This document shows, one piece after another, positions 1 to 8,093 of a stretch of DNA of 64,000 nucleotides. Below the pieces are notes generated by a model, which worked only from the letters and a program-made list of their open reading frames with translations, made no database searches and had not been told where the DNA came from. Both the position numbers and the translations under genes were made by a program. Origin of the DNA: Lachnospiraceae bacterium (GTDB taxonomy: Bacteria; Bacillota; Clostridia; Lachnospirales; Lachnospiraceae); contig JAFUTQ010000021.1 of assembly GCA_017484135.1 (NCBI GenBank), positions 22,737 to 86,736 on the forward strand, given 5' to 3'. Within the stretch, counting starts at the first letter, position 1. Each line of letters starts with the position of its first letter.

Positions 1-689
1 CATTAAACCCTGTCTTTTTTCACTATATTACCAAGAAAACTCCCTATGTGGTGTTAAAATATGCCATGACCGCAGACGGAAAGATTGCGACCAGAACCGG
101 TGCGTCCAAGTGGATTACCGGGGAGGCGGCCCGAAACCGGGTGCAGCATATGAGGCATCGCTACATGGGGATCATGGCGGGCATCGGCACGGTGCTGGCG
201 GATGACCCGATGCTGAACGTCCGGATCGAGGGTCTGAAAAGTCCCATCCGTATCATCTGTGACAGTGGGCTGCGCATTCCGCTGGAGTCTCAGATTGTGC
301 AGACCGCAAAGGAATATCAGACCATTGTGGCATATGCGCAGGGAGATCCGAAAAAGCAGCAGCAGCTGATTGCGAAAGGAATTCAGCTGGAGCAGGTGGA
401 AGCGGCAGACGGACAGCTTGATCTGCGCCAATTGATGGTACGATTGGGCGAACTTGGGATAGACAGTGTTCTGGTGGAGGGCGGCGGAACCCTCAATGAC
501 AGTCTGGTGCGCGCCGGGCTGGTCGATCAGATGGAGGTGTTCGTGGCACCAAAAATATTCGGCGGCAGCGCTGCAAAGACTCCGGTAGAAGGCGTAGGAA
601 TCGAAACGCCGGCGGAGGCTGTGCAGTTTCATCTGACCGGGACAGAGCCCATAGGGGATGATGTGCTGCTGTGCTATATGAGAGGATGA
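1..689 (+). CDS. ribD: Riboflavin biosynthesis protein RibD, C-terminal reductase part (5' truncated by window edge)
   Basis: The frame is open from the first bases of the window and reads through the GTG at 48, so the gene starts upstream of the window and only its C-terminal part is seen. This part is the reductase domain that reduces 5-amino-6-ribosylaminouracil 5'-phosphate with NADPH. The block KYAMTADGKIATRTG is the typical start of the RibD reductase domain, followed by the GIGTVLADDPMLNVR motif and the LVEGGGTLNDSLV glycine motif. The N-terminal deaminase domain is outside the window. It ends 11 bases before ribE and heads the order ribD-ribE-ribBA-ribH. Any FMN riboswitch would lie upstream and cannot be assessed. 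Confidence 0.93.
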   Translation, partial: LNPVFFHYITKKTPYVVLKYAMTADGKIATRTGASKWITGEAARNRVQHMRHRYMGIMAGIGTVLADDPMLNVRIEGLKSPIRIICDSGLRIPLESQIVQTAKEYQTIVAYAQGDPKKQQQLIAKGIQLEQVEAADGQLDLRQLMVRLGELGIDSVLVEGGGTLNDSLVRAGLVDQMEVFVAPKIFGGSAAKTPVEGVGIETPAEAVQFHLTGTEPIGDDVLLCYMRG

Positions 690-700
690 AAGGAGGCAAC

Positions 701-1348
701 ATGTTTACAGGGATCATAGAGGAGCTTGGAACGATTCAGCGTCTCAATATACAGGGAACCTCCGGCGAAATTGCGGTCCTGGCGAACACCGTATTGGAGC
801 ACACCAGGATCGGAGACAGCATTGCAGTCAACGGAATCTGTCTGACCGTGACCGCCCTTCGCCCGGATGGTTTTTCCGCGGATATCATGGCGGAGACAGT
901 GCGTCGTTCGGGGTTAAAAAATGCCAGGGCGGGAGACCGGGTAAATCTGGAACGGGCTATGGCGGCGGACGGCAGATTTGGCGGACATATCGTATCCGGG
1001 CATATAGACGGGACAGGAACCATCACGTCCTGCCGACAGGAGGAAAATGCGGTGTGGGTAACCATCGCGGCAGATCCCCGGATCTTGAATCTGATTGTAG
1101 AAAAAGGCTCCATCTGCATTGACGGGATCAGTCTTACCGTGGCGGCGGTGACAGAACAGGAGTTTCAGGTGTCTGTCATTCCCCACACCGCAGCGCAGAC
1201 CACATTGATTCATAAGCGCGTGGGTGATTCCGTGAATCTGGAGAATGATGTGGTCGGGAAATATGTTCAGAAGCTGTTGGGGCTCACGGGATCGGAGCCG
1301 GAGAACTCCGGCTTGACACTGGAAATGCTCACGGAGCTGGGATATTAA
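701..1348 (+). CDS. ribE: Riboflavin synthase, alpha chain
   Basis: This protein converts two molecules of 6,7-dimethyl-8-ribityllumazine into riboflavin and a pyrimidine that is recycled. The ATG at 701 is chosen because AAAGGAGG lies 6 bases upstream and because the product then starts [10 protein letters not shown], the classical N-terminus. It is 215 residues, the usual length. Two similar lumazine-binding domains are visible, each with a [13 protein letters not shown]- or [12 protein letters not shown]-like motif near residues 35-50 and 135-150. It sits between ribD and ribBA. Confidence 0.95.
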   Translation: MFTGIIEELGTIQRLNIQGTSGEIAVLANTVLEHTRIGDSIAVNGICLTVTALRPDGFSADIMAETVRRSGLKNARAGDRVNLERAMAADGRFGGHIVSGHIDGTGTITSCRQEENAVWVTIAADPRILNLIVEKGSICIDGISLTVAAVTEQEFQVSVIPHTAAQTTLIHKRVGDSVNLENDVVGKYVQKLLGLTGSEPENSGLTLEMLTELGY

Positions 1349-1421
1349 GCCGGCTCTGTCGACAGAAACTTTTGATCCGGGGACGGATATGCGCAACCGG
1401 AGCACAGGAAAGGAGAAAAAC

Positions 1422-2633
1422 GTGGAGTATAATTATAACACTGTGGAAGAGGCATTGGAGGAGCTTCGTGCAGGAAAGATTATTTTAGTGACAGACGATC
1501 CCGAGCGTGAGAATGAGGGGGACATGATCTGTGCAGGAGAATTTGCCACACAGGAAAACATTAATTTTATGGCGTGCCACGCCAAGGGCTTGATCTGCAC
1601 TCCTATGAGTGCGGAACTGGCGGCAAAGCTGGGCTTTCCGCAGATGGTATCGGAGAATACCGACAATCACAGTACCGCATTTACTGTGTCCATTGACCAT
1701 ATGGATACGACCACCGGGATTTCGGCGGCCGAGCGTGCCTTTACCATGCAGCAATGCTGCAGCGAGGCGGCAAAACCATCGGATTTCCGGCATCCGGGGC
1801 ATGTCTTTCCGCTGGTGGCCAGAGAGGGAGGCGTGCTGGTAAGAAGCGGTCACACCGAGGCCACCGTGGATCTGATGAAGCTGGCGGGATTAAAGGAGTG
1901 CGGCGTCTGCTGTGAGATCATGGAGGAGGATGGCACCATGATGCGCACACCCAATCTTTGGAAGCTGGCAGAGGAGTACGGACTGAAGTTTATCACGATC
2001 AAGGCGCTGCAGGATTATATTCATGTGCATGTAAAGCATGTGCAGCGCATGGCGGACGCAAAGCTGCCGACTAAATATGGTGAATTCCGCATCGTTGGCT
2101 TCGTCAATGACATTACCGGAGAGCATCATGTAGCACTGGTAAAGGGCGAGATCGGGGACGGGGAAGATGTGCTCTGCCGGGTTCATTCCGAGTGCCTGAC
2201 CGGAGACACCTTTGGCTCGCTGCGCTGTGACTGCGGAGAACAGCTGGAAAAAGCCATGGAGCAGGTGCAGAAGGAGGGCAGAGGGGTTATTTTGTATATG
2301 CGGCAGGAGGGCAGAGGAATCGGCCTGATCAATAAATTAAAAGCGTATGAGCTGCAGGAACAAGGCTATGATACGGTGGAGGCAAACGTGAAGCTGGGCT
2401 TTGCGCCGGATCTGCGGGAATACTGGGCAGGGGCGCAGATTTTATCCGATCTGGGGGTAAAATCCCTGAGACTTCTGACTAATAACCCCGACAAGGTCTA
2501 TGGACTGGAAGGCTTTGGTCTGACGATTAAGGAGCGCGTGCCCATCGAAATCAAACCGCAGAAATATGATTTGCGTTATATTCGGACGAAGCAGGAGAAG
2601 ATGGGACATATATTTGAGCATATTGAGATGTAG
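1422..2633 (+). CDS. ribBA: Bifunctional 3,4-dihydroxy-2-butanone-4-phosphate synthase / GTP cyclohydrolase II
   Basis: This enzyme makes both precursors of the lumazine. The N-terminal half (about residues 5-200) makes the four-carbon phosphate from ribulose 5-phosphate and carries [12 protein letters not shown] and the GHTEATVDL motif. The C-terminal half (about 205-400) opens GTP and carries the zinc-cysteine cluster in [15 protein letters not shown] and the catalytic RQEGRGIGL motif. The GTG at 1422 is preferred over an ATG at 1389 because GGAAAGGAG lies just upstream and the product is then 403 residues, normal for RibBA. The gene is followed by a 219-bp palindromic repeat before ribH. 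Confidence 0.95.
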   Translation: MEYNYNTVEEALEELRAGKIILVTDDPERENEGDMICAGEFATQENINFMACHAKGLICTPMSAELAAKLGFPQMVSENTDNHSTAFTVSIDHMDTTTGISAAERAFTMQQCCSEAAKPSDFRHPGHVFPLVAREGGVLVRSGHTEATVDLMKLAGLKECGVCCEIMEEDGTMMRTPNLWKLAEEYGLKFITIKALQDYIHVHVKHVQRMADAKLPTKYGEFRIVGFVNDITGEHHVALVKGEIGDGEDVLCRVHSECLTGDTFGSLRCDCGEQLEKAMEQVQKEGRGVILYMRQEGRGIGLINKLKAYELQEQGYDTVEANVKLGFAPDLREYWAGAQILSDLGVKSLRLLTNNPDKVYGLEGFGLTIKERVPIEIKPQKYDLRYIRTKQEKMGHIFEHIEM

Positions 2634-2638
2634 TGAGG

Positions 2639-2857
2639 GGAGTCAAAAGGTCATGCCGACGGAGTCGGCATTGACTCTTTGTGCAAGAAATCGTCTCGGA
2701 AAGCTAGAGGAGGAAGCCCATTGAGCGAAGCTCATTTCAAAATGGCTTCCGACGACATGGCAGGTGACGCGGAGCGGCGCGTGCCGGTTCCATCTTTCCG
2801 ATCCGATTTTTTGCACAAAGGGTTCACATCGTTTCACGATGTGAACCTTTTGACTCC
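2639..2857. repeat. Large mosaic inverted repeat between ribBA and ribH
   Basis: The ends form a 13-bp inverted repeat (2639-2651 with 2845-2857). Inside are a hairpin at 2653-2671, a second pair of about 26-bp arms (2678-2703 with 2794-2819), and a hairpin at 2821-2847. The flanking halves match the element at 62059-62245. The central stretch 2706-2786 matches the separate repeat at 43194-43272, so this copy looks like one repeat inserted at the tip of another. There is no convincing gene in this 298-base gap. It lies inside an operon and would form a large structure in the rib mRNA. Confidence 0.85.
2706..2786 (+). repeat. Short intergenic repeat module nested in the larger palindrome
   Basis: This roughly 80-bp stretch starts AGGAGGAAGCC and ends GCGGCGCGTGCCG. 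It is nearly identical to 43194-43272 after nadK. It contains an internal hairpin between GGAAGCC and GGCTTCC and a GC-rich second hairpin. The right part (TGGCAGGTGACGCG) also recurs at 53749 and, degenerate, at about 31886. Confidence 0.8.
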
Positions 2858-2931
2858 AACATGTAAAGTATTTCGGCAGGATTCTAAAACATCATACCAA
2901 ATAAAACCATATCTTGAAAGGAAGAAAAAAG

Positions 2932-3405
2932 ATGAGAGAAATTCAGTTATTGGAAGGAAATGTAGTCGCAAGAGAGGGGATGCGCGTGGCAATCGTGGCA
3001 TCCAGATTCAACGAGATCATTGTGAACAAGCTGCTGGGCGGCGCAGTAGATGGGTTGGTTCGTCACGGCGTGGAGGAGGACAACATCACGGCAGCGTGGG
3101 TTCCGGGAGCATTTGAGATTCCGGTAGCGGCAAAAAAACTGGCGGAGTCCGGAAAATACGATGCGGTGATCTGTGTAGGCGCAGTCATCCGCGGACAGAC
3201 CTCACATTATGATTATGTTTGCAATGAGGTGTCCAAGGGAATCGCACAGGTGGGCTTATCCACCGGACTTCCGGTATTGTTTGGAATTGTCACCACAGAA
3301 AATATTGAGCAGGCCATCGCGCGGGCAGGAAGCAAGGCAGGGAACAAGGGCTACGACTGTGCTTTGTCCGCCATCGAGATGGTAAATCTGTTGGAGCAGA
3401 TCTGA
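2932..3405 (+). CDS. ribH: 6,7-dimethyl-8-ribityllumazine synthase
   Basis: This enzyme condenses the ribitylamino pyrimidine with the four-carbon phosphate to give the lumazine used by RibE. The 157-residue length, the [14 protein letters not shown] segment, the [12 protein letters not shown] motif and the [17 protein letters not shown] motif are typical of the family. The ATG at 2932 has AAAGGAAG upstream. Its stop codon overlaps the ATG of the next gene by one base (TGATG), which implies translational coupling to the HAD phosphatase. Confidence 0.96.
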   Translation: MREIQLLEGNVVAREGMRVAIVASRFNEIIVNKLLGGAVDGLVRHGVEEDNITAAWVPGAFEIPVAAKKLAESGKYDAVICVGAVIRGQTSHYDYVCNEVSKGIAQVGLSTGLPVLFGIVTTENIEQAIARAGSKAGNKGYDCALSAIEMVNLLEQI

Positions 3406-4094
3406 TGCCGGAGACATTGATCTTCGACTACGACGGAACCCTGCACAATACCCTGCATATTTATGAACCGGCCTTTCGGGAATGCTATCAGGCGCTGGTG
3501 GATGCGTCGATTTTACACCCGGTCGAGATTTCCACAGAGCGCATTTTGAGCTGGCTTGGCATGAGCGCCAGGGATATGTGGGAGGATTTTGCCCCGGAGC
3601 TGCCCGGGGAAGTCAGACACAGGGCAGAACGGAAGCTGGGTGACCGGATGAGTGAGCTTTTGCGTCGGCATCAGGCTGTCTGGTATCCCCATGCGGAGCA
3701 TGCGCTGGATCGGTTAAAGGAGTCGGATTACCGGATGGTAATCCTAAGTAACAGTCAGAAAAAATACGGGCAGGAGCACTGGAAGGAATTTCATATGGAG
3801 CGCTGGTTCGATCACTGGTACGACTGCGAGAGCTATGACTATGCGCCAAAGACGGAGATCATCAAGGTCATAAAGCAGGCCTATCCGGGCCGCCTCACAG
3901 TCATCGGTGACCGGGCATTGGATCTGGCGGCGGCGCGTGCAGTGGATGCCGCCTTTGTCGGGTGTCAGTACGGATTCGGAACGGCGCAGGAGCTGGCAGG
4001 AGCCGATGCTCTCATCGCGGATATTGAGGAACTGCCGGAACTGTTAAACAGGTCAACAGGAGATACAGCATGGCAACAAAATTTTACGCAGTAA
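3405..4094 (+). CDS. HAD-superfamily hydrolase, phosphoglycolate-phosphatase type; candidate riboflavin-pathway phosphatase
   Basis: This is a 229-residue HAD phosphatase. Motif I is FDYDGTLHNT (residues 7-16; nucleophile and acid/base aspartates), motif II is the serine in VILSNSQ, motif III is a lysine in YAPKTEIIK, and motif IV is in VIGDRALDL. The helical cap lies between motif I and II. The start codon overlaps the ribH stop, and the gene is transcribed with the riboflavin genes. Known riboflavin pathways need a HAD phosphatase to remove phosphate from the ribitylamino-uracil intermediate (YcsE in Bacillus, YbjI/YigB in E. coli). The position suggests that job, but this is inference, since HAD substrates are hard to predict. 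Confidence 0.85.
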   Translation: MPETLIFDYDGTLHNTLHIYEPAFRECYQALVDASILHPVEISTERILSWLGMSARDMWEDFAPELPGEVRHRAERKLGDRMSELLRRHQAVWYPHAEHALDRLKESDYRMVILSNSQKKYGQEHWKEFHMERWFDHWYDCESYDYAPKTEIIKVIKQAYPGRLTVIGDRALDLAAARAVDAAFVGCQYGFGTAQELAGADALIADIEELPELLNRSTGDTAWQQNFTQ

Positions 4095-4663
4095 AAATCG
4101 GGAAAAAACCGGGGATTTATACCACCTGGGAGGAATGCAGAGCAATGGTAGAGGGGTACTCCGGCGCGAAATATAAAAGCTTTCCCACCCGGGAGGAAGC
4201 GCAGGCATATCTGGGCGGCCCCGGGTCGGATGTGAAAGAAAAACAGACAGACTATGCCTTTGTGGACGGCTCCTACAATACCGCCACACAGGTATATGGC
4301 TATGGAGGCTTTCTGGTTCATGGCGAAACAAAAGAAATCCTGCAGGGCAGCGGCTCGGAGCCGGACATGGCATCGATGCGGAACGTGGCAGGAGAGGTTC
4401 TGGGGAGTATGGCGGCCATTGAAAAAGCCATAGAGCTGGGACTGCCCGAGCTGACCATCTACTATGACTATATGGGAATCGAGATGTGGGCCACCGGGGA
4501 ATGGAAACGGAACAAAAAGGGCACCATCGCCTACTATGAATATGTAAACAGTGTGCGGGATCAAATCACCCTTCATTTCGTGAAGGTAAAGGGACATTCC
4601 GGAGTGGCAGGCAATGAGGAGGCAGACCGGCTGGCAAAGGAGGCCGTCGGGATCACGGAGTAA
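4070..4663 (+). CDS. rnhA: Ribonuclease HI with N-terminal viroplasmin-type hybrid-binding domain
   Basis: This enzyme cleaves the RNA strand of RNA-DNA hybrids. Residues 1-50 (KFYAVKIGKKPGIYTTWEEC, then YKSFPTREEAQAYLGG) form the hybrid-binding domain shared with viroplasmins and eukaryotic RNase H1. The catalytic domain follows with an aspartate in FVDGS, a glutamate in NVAGEV, an aspartate in IYYDY, and the KGHSGVAGNEEADRLA C-terminal motif. Total length is 197 residues. The start lies 25 bases inside the end of the HAD gene, and addB follows within 14 bases, so it is part of the same transcription unit. Confidence 0.92.
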   Translation: MATKFYAVKIGKKPGIYTTWEECRAMVEGYSGAKYKSFPTREEAQAYLGGPGSDVKEKQTDYAFVDGSYNTATQVYGYGGFLVHGETKEILQGSGSEPDMASMRNVAGEVLGSMAAIEKAIELGLPELTIYYDYMGIEMWATGEWKRNKKGTIAYYEYVNSVRDQITLHFVKVKGHSGVAGNEEADRLAKEAVGITE

Positions 4664-4676
4664 CGGGGGGCGCACA

Positions 4677-7600
4677 ATGGCATTACAAATGATCATGGGA
4701 CCTTCCGGCAGTGGAAAATCCACCTATATCTTGCAAAAGATCGTCCGGGAGGCGCAGAAAAATCTGAAGAAAAATTATTATGTGGTTGTGCCGGAGCAGT
4801 TTACCATGCTCACGCAGCGTGAGCTGGCCATGCTGCAGCGGGATCACAGCATTATGAACATTGATGTGGTCAGCTTCAATCGGCTTGCCTACCGTATTTT
4901 TGATGAGCTGGGAAAGACCGGAATGGCAGTGCTGGAGGAGACCGGAAAAAGCCTTGTCTTAAGGAAGGTGGCGCAGGATAAGCTGGAGCAGCTGGGTGTT
5001 CTGCGGGGCAACATCACCAGAATGGGATATATCAATGAGATCAAGTCCCTGATTTCCGAGCTGGCGCAATATGATATCTCCCCGGGTGACCTGGAGGAGT
5101 ATCTGAACGGAAATTCCGTGAATCCGGCATTTTCGTACAAGATGCAGGATGTGCTGGTTTTGTACCGGGGCTTCCGGGAGTATATCGAGGGAAGCTACAT
5201 TACGGCAGAGGAAGTGCTTGAGGTATTCCGGGAGGTGGCAGACCAGTCTGCGCTTTTGCCGGGTTCCGTGCTGGTCTTTGACTGCTTTACCGGCTTTACG
5301 CCGGTTCAAAGCAAGGTACTGCAAAGGCTGATGGAGCTGGTAGATGACATCTATGTGACCGTCACGCTGGATCCCCGGGAGGATCCCTATTCCTACCGGG
5401 ATATGCAGGAGCTTTTTGCGATGAGCAAAAAGACGATTAAGAGTCTGATGCGTATGGCTGATCAGGCTCATTTTGACGTGGAGGAGACGGTGTGGATTTG
5501 TCAGGAGGAGACAGATCGCTTCTGCCATGCGGTGCAGCTTCGGTTCATCGAAAAAAATCTCTTCCGAAGTCGTGCTCAGACCATGGAATATACAGACTGC
5601 GGACAGCTCCGGGTGGTAACGGTGTCGAATCTGCGCATGGAGCTTCGCTATGTGGCACAGGAGATTGTGAAGCTGGTCAGAAACAACGGATACCGTTATA
5701 AAGAGATCGCAGTGATCAGCGGAGCGGTGGAGAGCTATGGAAGCTTTGTGCCGGAGATTTTTGATGCCTGCGGGATACCATACTTTCTGGACACCACAAA
5801 GGATATTTTACTGCATCCGTTTCTGGAATTTATCCGGGCTTCGCTGCAGGTCATCGCAGAGGATTTTTCTTATCAGTCGGTGTTTCGCTATCTGCGGTGC
5901 GGCTTTGGCGGGATTTCCGAGGATGAGATTGATCGGCTGGAAAATTATGTGCTGGCAGTGGGAATCCGCGGCTTTGCAAAATGGGAGAGACGGTTTGCCG
6001 TGTCGGCATATCAGATGAAGGAGGAAGAGCTGGAGACGTTAAACGAGGTGCGTCAGCGTGTGCTTGCCCCCTTTCTTCCGCTGCGGGAAGCTTTTTCGGA
6101 TGAAAAAAACAATGTGCGGGAATGGACGGTGGCCTTTTATCGGTTTATCACAGGACTTCAGGTGGAGCAGCAGCTAAAGCAGAGGGAAAATTATTACAAA
6201 GAGCGGCAGGATCAGGTAAAGGCCAGAGAATACGGTCAGATTTACCGGATCGTCATGGATCTGTTTGACAAGCTGGTAAACCTTCTGGGGGAGGAATGTA
6301 TGTCCGTGGAGGAATACACCAAAATATTGGATGCAGGCTTTGACGCGATGCAGGTCAGTGTGATTCCCAGCGGCTATGACCGGGTCATGATCGGGGATAT
6401 TGAGCGGAGCCGCTTAGATCATGTGAAGGTACTTTTTATGATCGGGATCAACGACGGAATCGTGCCCCGGGTGGATAACCGGGGCGGAATCCTGACCCAG
6501 CCGGAGCGTGAGGAGCTGGCAAAGCATCAGATGGAGCTGGCTCCCACGACACGGGACAAAATTTTTATCCAGCGCTTTTATATTTATCTGGCAATGACAA
6601 AGCCTTCCGATCGACTGTATGTCTCCTATACCAGAGTGGGAGCGGGAGGGGAGGCAGCCAGACCCTCCTATCTGATCACAATGTTAAAAAAACTCTTTCC
6701 CGGTCTGCCGGTCACCTATCTTGAGGATGAGGCATTATATGAACAGTTTGTCACACCGCAAAACGCCTTTGCCTTTCTGCTGGAGGGCATCCGGCAGCAG
6801 GGGAGCTGGGAGACCTCCCGGGAGGAGCTGTGGAAACAGCTGGTCGCGTGGTACGAGCGTTCCGACGAATACCGGCCGGCCTTGGAGCGGGTGCTCACAG
6901 CGGCAGGCACACGCTATCAGGAGGAGGCAATCGGAAAGGCAGTCGCAAAAGCCCTGTACGGAGATGTCCTGTCGGGCAGTGTCACCAGACTGGAGCAGTT
7001 TGCGGCCTGCGCCTGTGCGCATTTTCTGACCTACGGTCTGGGTCTAAGGGAGCGGGAGCTGCTGGAATTTCGCATGGCGGATATGGGAAATATATACCAC
7101 TATGCGTTGGAAAAATACGCGGATTACCTGCAAAAAGAAGGATTCACATGGTTCAATGTGCAGGAGGATATGCAGGAGACGCTGGTAAAACGGGCGTTTG
7201 AGGCTGCGGTGGCGCAGGCGGGGAATCCGGCCTTCTCCGATACCGCCCGCAACCGATATCAGGCGGAACGGATGCTGGTGGTCTTCCGGCGTACCATATG
7301 GGCACTTACCAGACAGCTCCGTCAGGGCAGCTTTGCGCCGGAAGGGGTGGAAATGTCCTTTGCGTTTACGGACGAACTGTCTGCGGTAAATTTTGCCCTC
7401 AGTGAAGAAGAGCGCATGCATTTGAGCGGGCGGATTGACCGGGTGGACACCTATGAGACCGGAGACAAGGTTTATGTCAAAATCATCGACTACAAATCAG
7501 GGAATACCGGCTTTGAGCTGTTGTCTCTGTATCACGGTCTGCAGCTGCAGCTGGTAGTCTATCTGAATGCAGCGATGGAGGTCATCGGAAAAAAAAGACA

Positions 7601-8093
7601 GGGAAAAGAGGTCATTCCGGCAGGGATGTTTTATTATCACATAGATGATCCGATCATTGAGGGAGACGGGACAGAGTCGGATGCCGTAATTTATGAAAAA
7701 ATATTGGAAAAGCTGAAGGTGGACGGCTTGATCAGTACCGAGGAGGAGGCGTACCGGGCCATGGATCGCTCCTTTTCGGGAAAATCTGCGGTGATTCCCT
7801 TAAGTACCAACAGGGATGGCAGTGTGCGAGCCAGTGAGAAGGCGGCAGACCCGGAACAGTTTGCCCTGATTTCGGAGTATGCCGATTACATGGTAAAAAG
7901 GAGCGGACAGGAGATTCTGCATGGAGATACGGCGGTGCGTCCCTATGAGCTGAAGGATAAGAGCAGCTGCACCTACTGTCCGTATCTGGCGGTATGTGGA
8001 TTTGACCGCAGGATTCCGGGACACAAAATGAGAGAGCTTCCGGTTCTTGCGGCGGAGGAAATCTATGAGAAAATGAAGGAGGCTACCGAGTGA
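4677..8093 (+). CDS. addB: ATP-dependent helicase/deoxyribonuclease subunit B
   Basis: AddB is one subunit of the AddAB helicase-nuclease that resects double-strand breaks for RecA loading. The protein has 1138 residues. It has a Walker A motif GPSGSGKST at residues 8-16, and a nuclease motif IIDYKSG near residue 936. The four cysteines of the iron-sulfur staple are present: one near residue 780 (FAACACAHF) and three near 1097-1108 (SCTYCPYLAVCGF). The ATG at 4677 is chosen over an in-frame ATG at 4614 because the latter lies inside rnhA and lacks a binding site, and because MALQMIMGPSGSGKS is the expected N-terminus. addA follows with an overlap. Confidence 0.95.
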   Translation: MALQMIMGPSGSGKSTYILQKIVREAQKNLKKNYYVVVPEQFTMLTQRELAMLQRDHSIMNIDVVSFNRLAYRIFDELGKTGMAVLEETGKSLVLRKVAQDKLEQLGVLRGNITRMGYINEIKSLISELAQYDISPGDLEEYLNGNSVNPAFSYKMQDVLVLYRGFREYIEGSYITAEEVLEVFREVADQSALLPGSVLVFDCFTGFTPVQSKVLQRLMELVDDIYVTVTLDPREDPYSYRDMQELFAMSKKTIKSLMRMADQAHFDVEETVWICQEETDRFCHAVQLRFIEKNLFRSRAQTMEYTDCGQLRVVTVSNLRMELRYVAQEIVKLVRNNGYRYKEIAVISGAVESYGSFVPEIFDACGIPYFLDTTKDILLHPFLEFIRASLQVIAEDFSYQSVFRYLRCGFGGISEDEIDRLENYVLAVGIRGFAKWERRFAVSAYQMKEEELETLNEVRQRVLAPFLPLREAFSDEKNNVREWTVAFYRFITGLQVEQQLKQRENYYKERQDQVKAREYGQIYRIVMDLFDKLVNLLGEECMSVEEYTKILDAGFDAMQVSVIPSGYDRVMIGDIERSRLDHVKVLFMIGINDGIVPRVDNRGGILTQPEREELAKHQMELAPTTRDKIFIQRFYIYLAMTKPSDRLYVSYTRVGAGGEAARPSYLITMLKKLFPGLPVTYLEDEALYEQFVTPQNAFAFLLEGIRQQGSWETSREELWKQLVAWYERSDEYRPALERVLTAAGTRYQEEAIGKAVAKALYGDVLSGSVTRLEQFAACACAHFLTYGLGLRERELLEFRMADMGNIYHYALEKYADYLQKEGFTWFNVQEDMQETLVKRAFEAAVAQAGNPAFSDTARNRYQAERMLVVFRRTIWALTRQLRQGSFAPEGVEMSFAFTDELSAVNFALSEEERMHLSGRIDRVDTYETGDKVYVKIIDYKSGNTGFELLSLYHGLQLQLVVYLNAAMEVIGKKRQGKEVIPAGMFYYHIDDPIIEGDGTESDAVIYEKILEKLKVDGLISTEEEAYRAMDRSFSGKSAVIPLSTNRDGSVRASEKAADPEQFALISEYADYMVKRSGQEILHGDTAVRPYELKDKSSCTYCPYLAVCGFDRRIPGHKMRELPVLAAEEIYEKMKEATE

